Shown one piece after another: positions 63,901 to 64,000 of a stretch of DNA of 64,000 nucleotides; positions within the stretch are counted from its first letter, which is position 1; the number at the start of each line of letters is the position of its first letter. The stretch is taken from assembly GCA_022710935.1 (NCBI GenBank), contig JAKLFY010000020.1, positions 1 to 64,000 of the forward strand, in the 5' to 3' direction. Both the position numbers and the translations under genes were made by a program. The DNA is from Verrucomicrobiota bacterium (GTDB taxonomy: Bacteria; Verrucomicrobiota; Verrucomicrobiia; Limisphaerales; J093). The notes beneath the pieces were generated by a model. It searched no databases. It was given only the letters and a program-made list of their open reading frames with translations, and was not told the DNA's origin.

Positions 63901-64000
63901 TTCCCAATACGGATCGGGAGAGGCTGGGAGATCGTGGTTTCCCAGTCCCACATACACCGGGTATTTCACCTTCACCGGCCACGGGAGTAGGCCGTCGTGT
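61000..64000 (-). CDS. Secreted metallophosphoesterase with FG-GAP and TSP3-like repeats (partial)
   Basis: The frame is open to the right edge of the window, so the 5' end is missing; the visible part is about 1,000 residues. The first ~190 residues are a calcineurin-like phosphoesterase: YVGLGNHDL near the edge and FFAGHQHPAA (metal-binding motifs). A middle domain of unknown type follows. About seven FG-GAP/VCBS-type repeats with the pattern ADVNGDGRDDVIGF cover about 385-755. Four Asp-rich thrombospondin-3-like repeats come next (DTDGDGIPDGWEIRYGM, DTDDDGLPDRWEVDMGL, DTDGDGVPDGWEVAHQL), which bind calcium. The C-terminal beta segment (LLLSWRSVDGKRYTIYYTD) is typical of verrucomicrobial exported proteins. 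Likely surface-bound or secreted. Confidence 0.88.
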   Translation of the reverse strand, partial: HDGLLPWPVKVKYPVYVGLGNHDLPASPDPYWEMLYKTGRKRAWEYIEKRHRGDSAPVPVSSFDDGSKAYSWDWGIFHCVQLHRYGGDQGGVMVGTNWVDWDWPSSLPWLETDLEKAARKYAEVRRPVLVFQHLPLDVEDWLGFTTERRTDLINTLSPYNVVGFFAGHQHPAATRLVSWEFSASDLVELPTLAEKLLQRRRAVDRWLFAELSHTKTNMLETCRPGKTPTDEERDGLVTNLVPDLNQVLSGPLIYDSARFEGIALSPETSTLLSQGLAAVALKHLNRRLLEDAYPLMLARKPNLPGVPLVTACYPRRGFGGTKTHADKYYYDPRFTVARCTDERLIVQYTADGQSLLDVAVTNHTIYSPAPPVLREFCASSNWTAAMARHLADVNGDGRDDVIGFKDDGCYVAFARETEDEGEPFEPPRLVLRQFDGQWLDPECPVLLGDVDANGRTDIVGFGYASVVVALAKGAGDFSKDQPFRDPVAKVPAFRFYTYGAGWRAGVHLRTLADVDGDGRDDIVGIGASGDNSGLRVAFAKVNPGADFPFSDPVSWAHYRNWNQAEYPVVLANVDGKLGKDIVGFGYDGVEVCLSTGKRDANAVTWTAPIRMYAFKDGWRVGSHPRVLADVNGDKCADIVGFGDGGVAVALATGNRNAPFEDRGLVLGTFGYDAGGWRVGEHLRLVTDINGDGRADLVGFAGAGVVVATAKRAGAPASDPVFDTPVQIINAYGSLSQGWQVGKHPRALADVNKDGVKEIVGFGDFGVLVTRLEECGNDTDGDGIPDGWEIRYGMKPAVSGDQQGDLDHDGLSALREYQEGTNPLKSDTDDDGLPDRWEVDMGLDADRSNPYGDPDRDGLTNTEEYLQGTHPQQADTDGDGVPDGWEVAHQLDPKLDDGGGDADGDSVTNASEYECGTDPRDAGSVLKFDSVARASDGKGLLLSWRSVDGKRYTIYYTDAPHSLAWTTLCRRVTATGSLTSVTDTSPPRHGCRFYQLQLDP

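Overview
The window reads as chromosomal DNA of a GC-rich Gram-negative bacterium, most probably a member of the Verrucomicrobiota. The reasons are: large secreted CotH/lamin-tail, LamG and choice_anchor_M-type proteins; a pseudopilin of the verrucomicrobial type; a glutaminyl-tRNA synthetase with an internal insertion; large MacB/FtsX-type permeases; sigma-54-type promoters; and many copies of short palindromic GTAGGCC elements between genes. This placement is inference from gene content. No rRNA, tRNA or CRISPR array was seen.

Layout. 0-4.4 kb: a secreted CotH-family protein on the minus strand between clusters of GTAGGCC repeats, then a sigma-54-like promoter and a small DUF4160-like gene. 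4.4-8.5 kb: glnS followed 8 bp later by an exported GH32 fructan/sucrose hydrolase. 8.5-14.7 kb: a 1,722-residue hybrid histidine kinase ending in an HPt domain, coupled by an ATGA overlap to a REC-adenylate cyclase. 15.1-20.3 kb: a four-gene Gld-like ABC operon (ATPase, permease, GldG-like, DUF4340). 20.6-24.2 kb: purN, hisG, a 33-residue bS22/COX24-like ribosomal protein and a TPR lipoprotein in one minus-strand run.

24.5-28.5 kb is a probable zinc-response locus. It holds a Fur/Zur-type regulator, a short His/Asp/Cys membrane protein behind a 7-1-7 palindrome, a pseudopilin, a ZIP transporter with a His-rich tail, and a choice_anchor_M-like surface protein coupled to the ZIP gene. A LamG/Ig-like surface protein follows. 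30.8-32.5 kb is a graveyard of broken genes: a formylglycine-generating-enzyme domain, a DUF4434-like gene and a GH38 alpha-mannosidase tail. 33.7-35.9 kb holds an Rrf2 regulator, a BrnTA toxin-antitoxin pair, a small membrane protein, two strong hairpins and a possible recombinase 5' remnant.

36.2-42.3 kb: a divergent protein kinase, a Cache/HAMP adenylate cyclase, a Nudix hydrolase, tadA and a GST-like protein. 42.4-56.8 kb is a large minus-strand MacB-type efflux region: NtrC-like regulator, NtrY-like kinase, adaptor, ATPase, three permeases and an STN-domain protein. A sigma-54-like promoter precedes the DUF4160 gene and the adaptor, which fits control by the NtrC-like regulator encoded next door. 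The region also carries traces of tandem duplication involving a four-helix-bundle gene, and a truncated pectate-lyase-like gene. 57.1-64 kb: a Tat-type TIM-barrel sugar epimerase/isomerase-like protein, an S9 peptidase with an extra C-terminal segment, and a metallophosphoesterase with FG-GAP and TSP3-like repeats that runs off the right edge.
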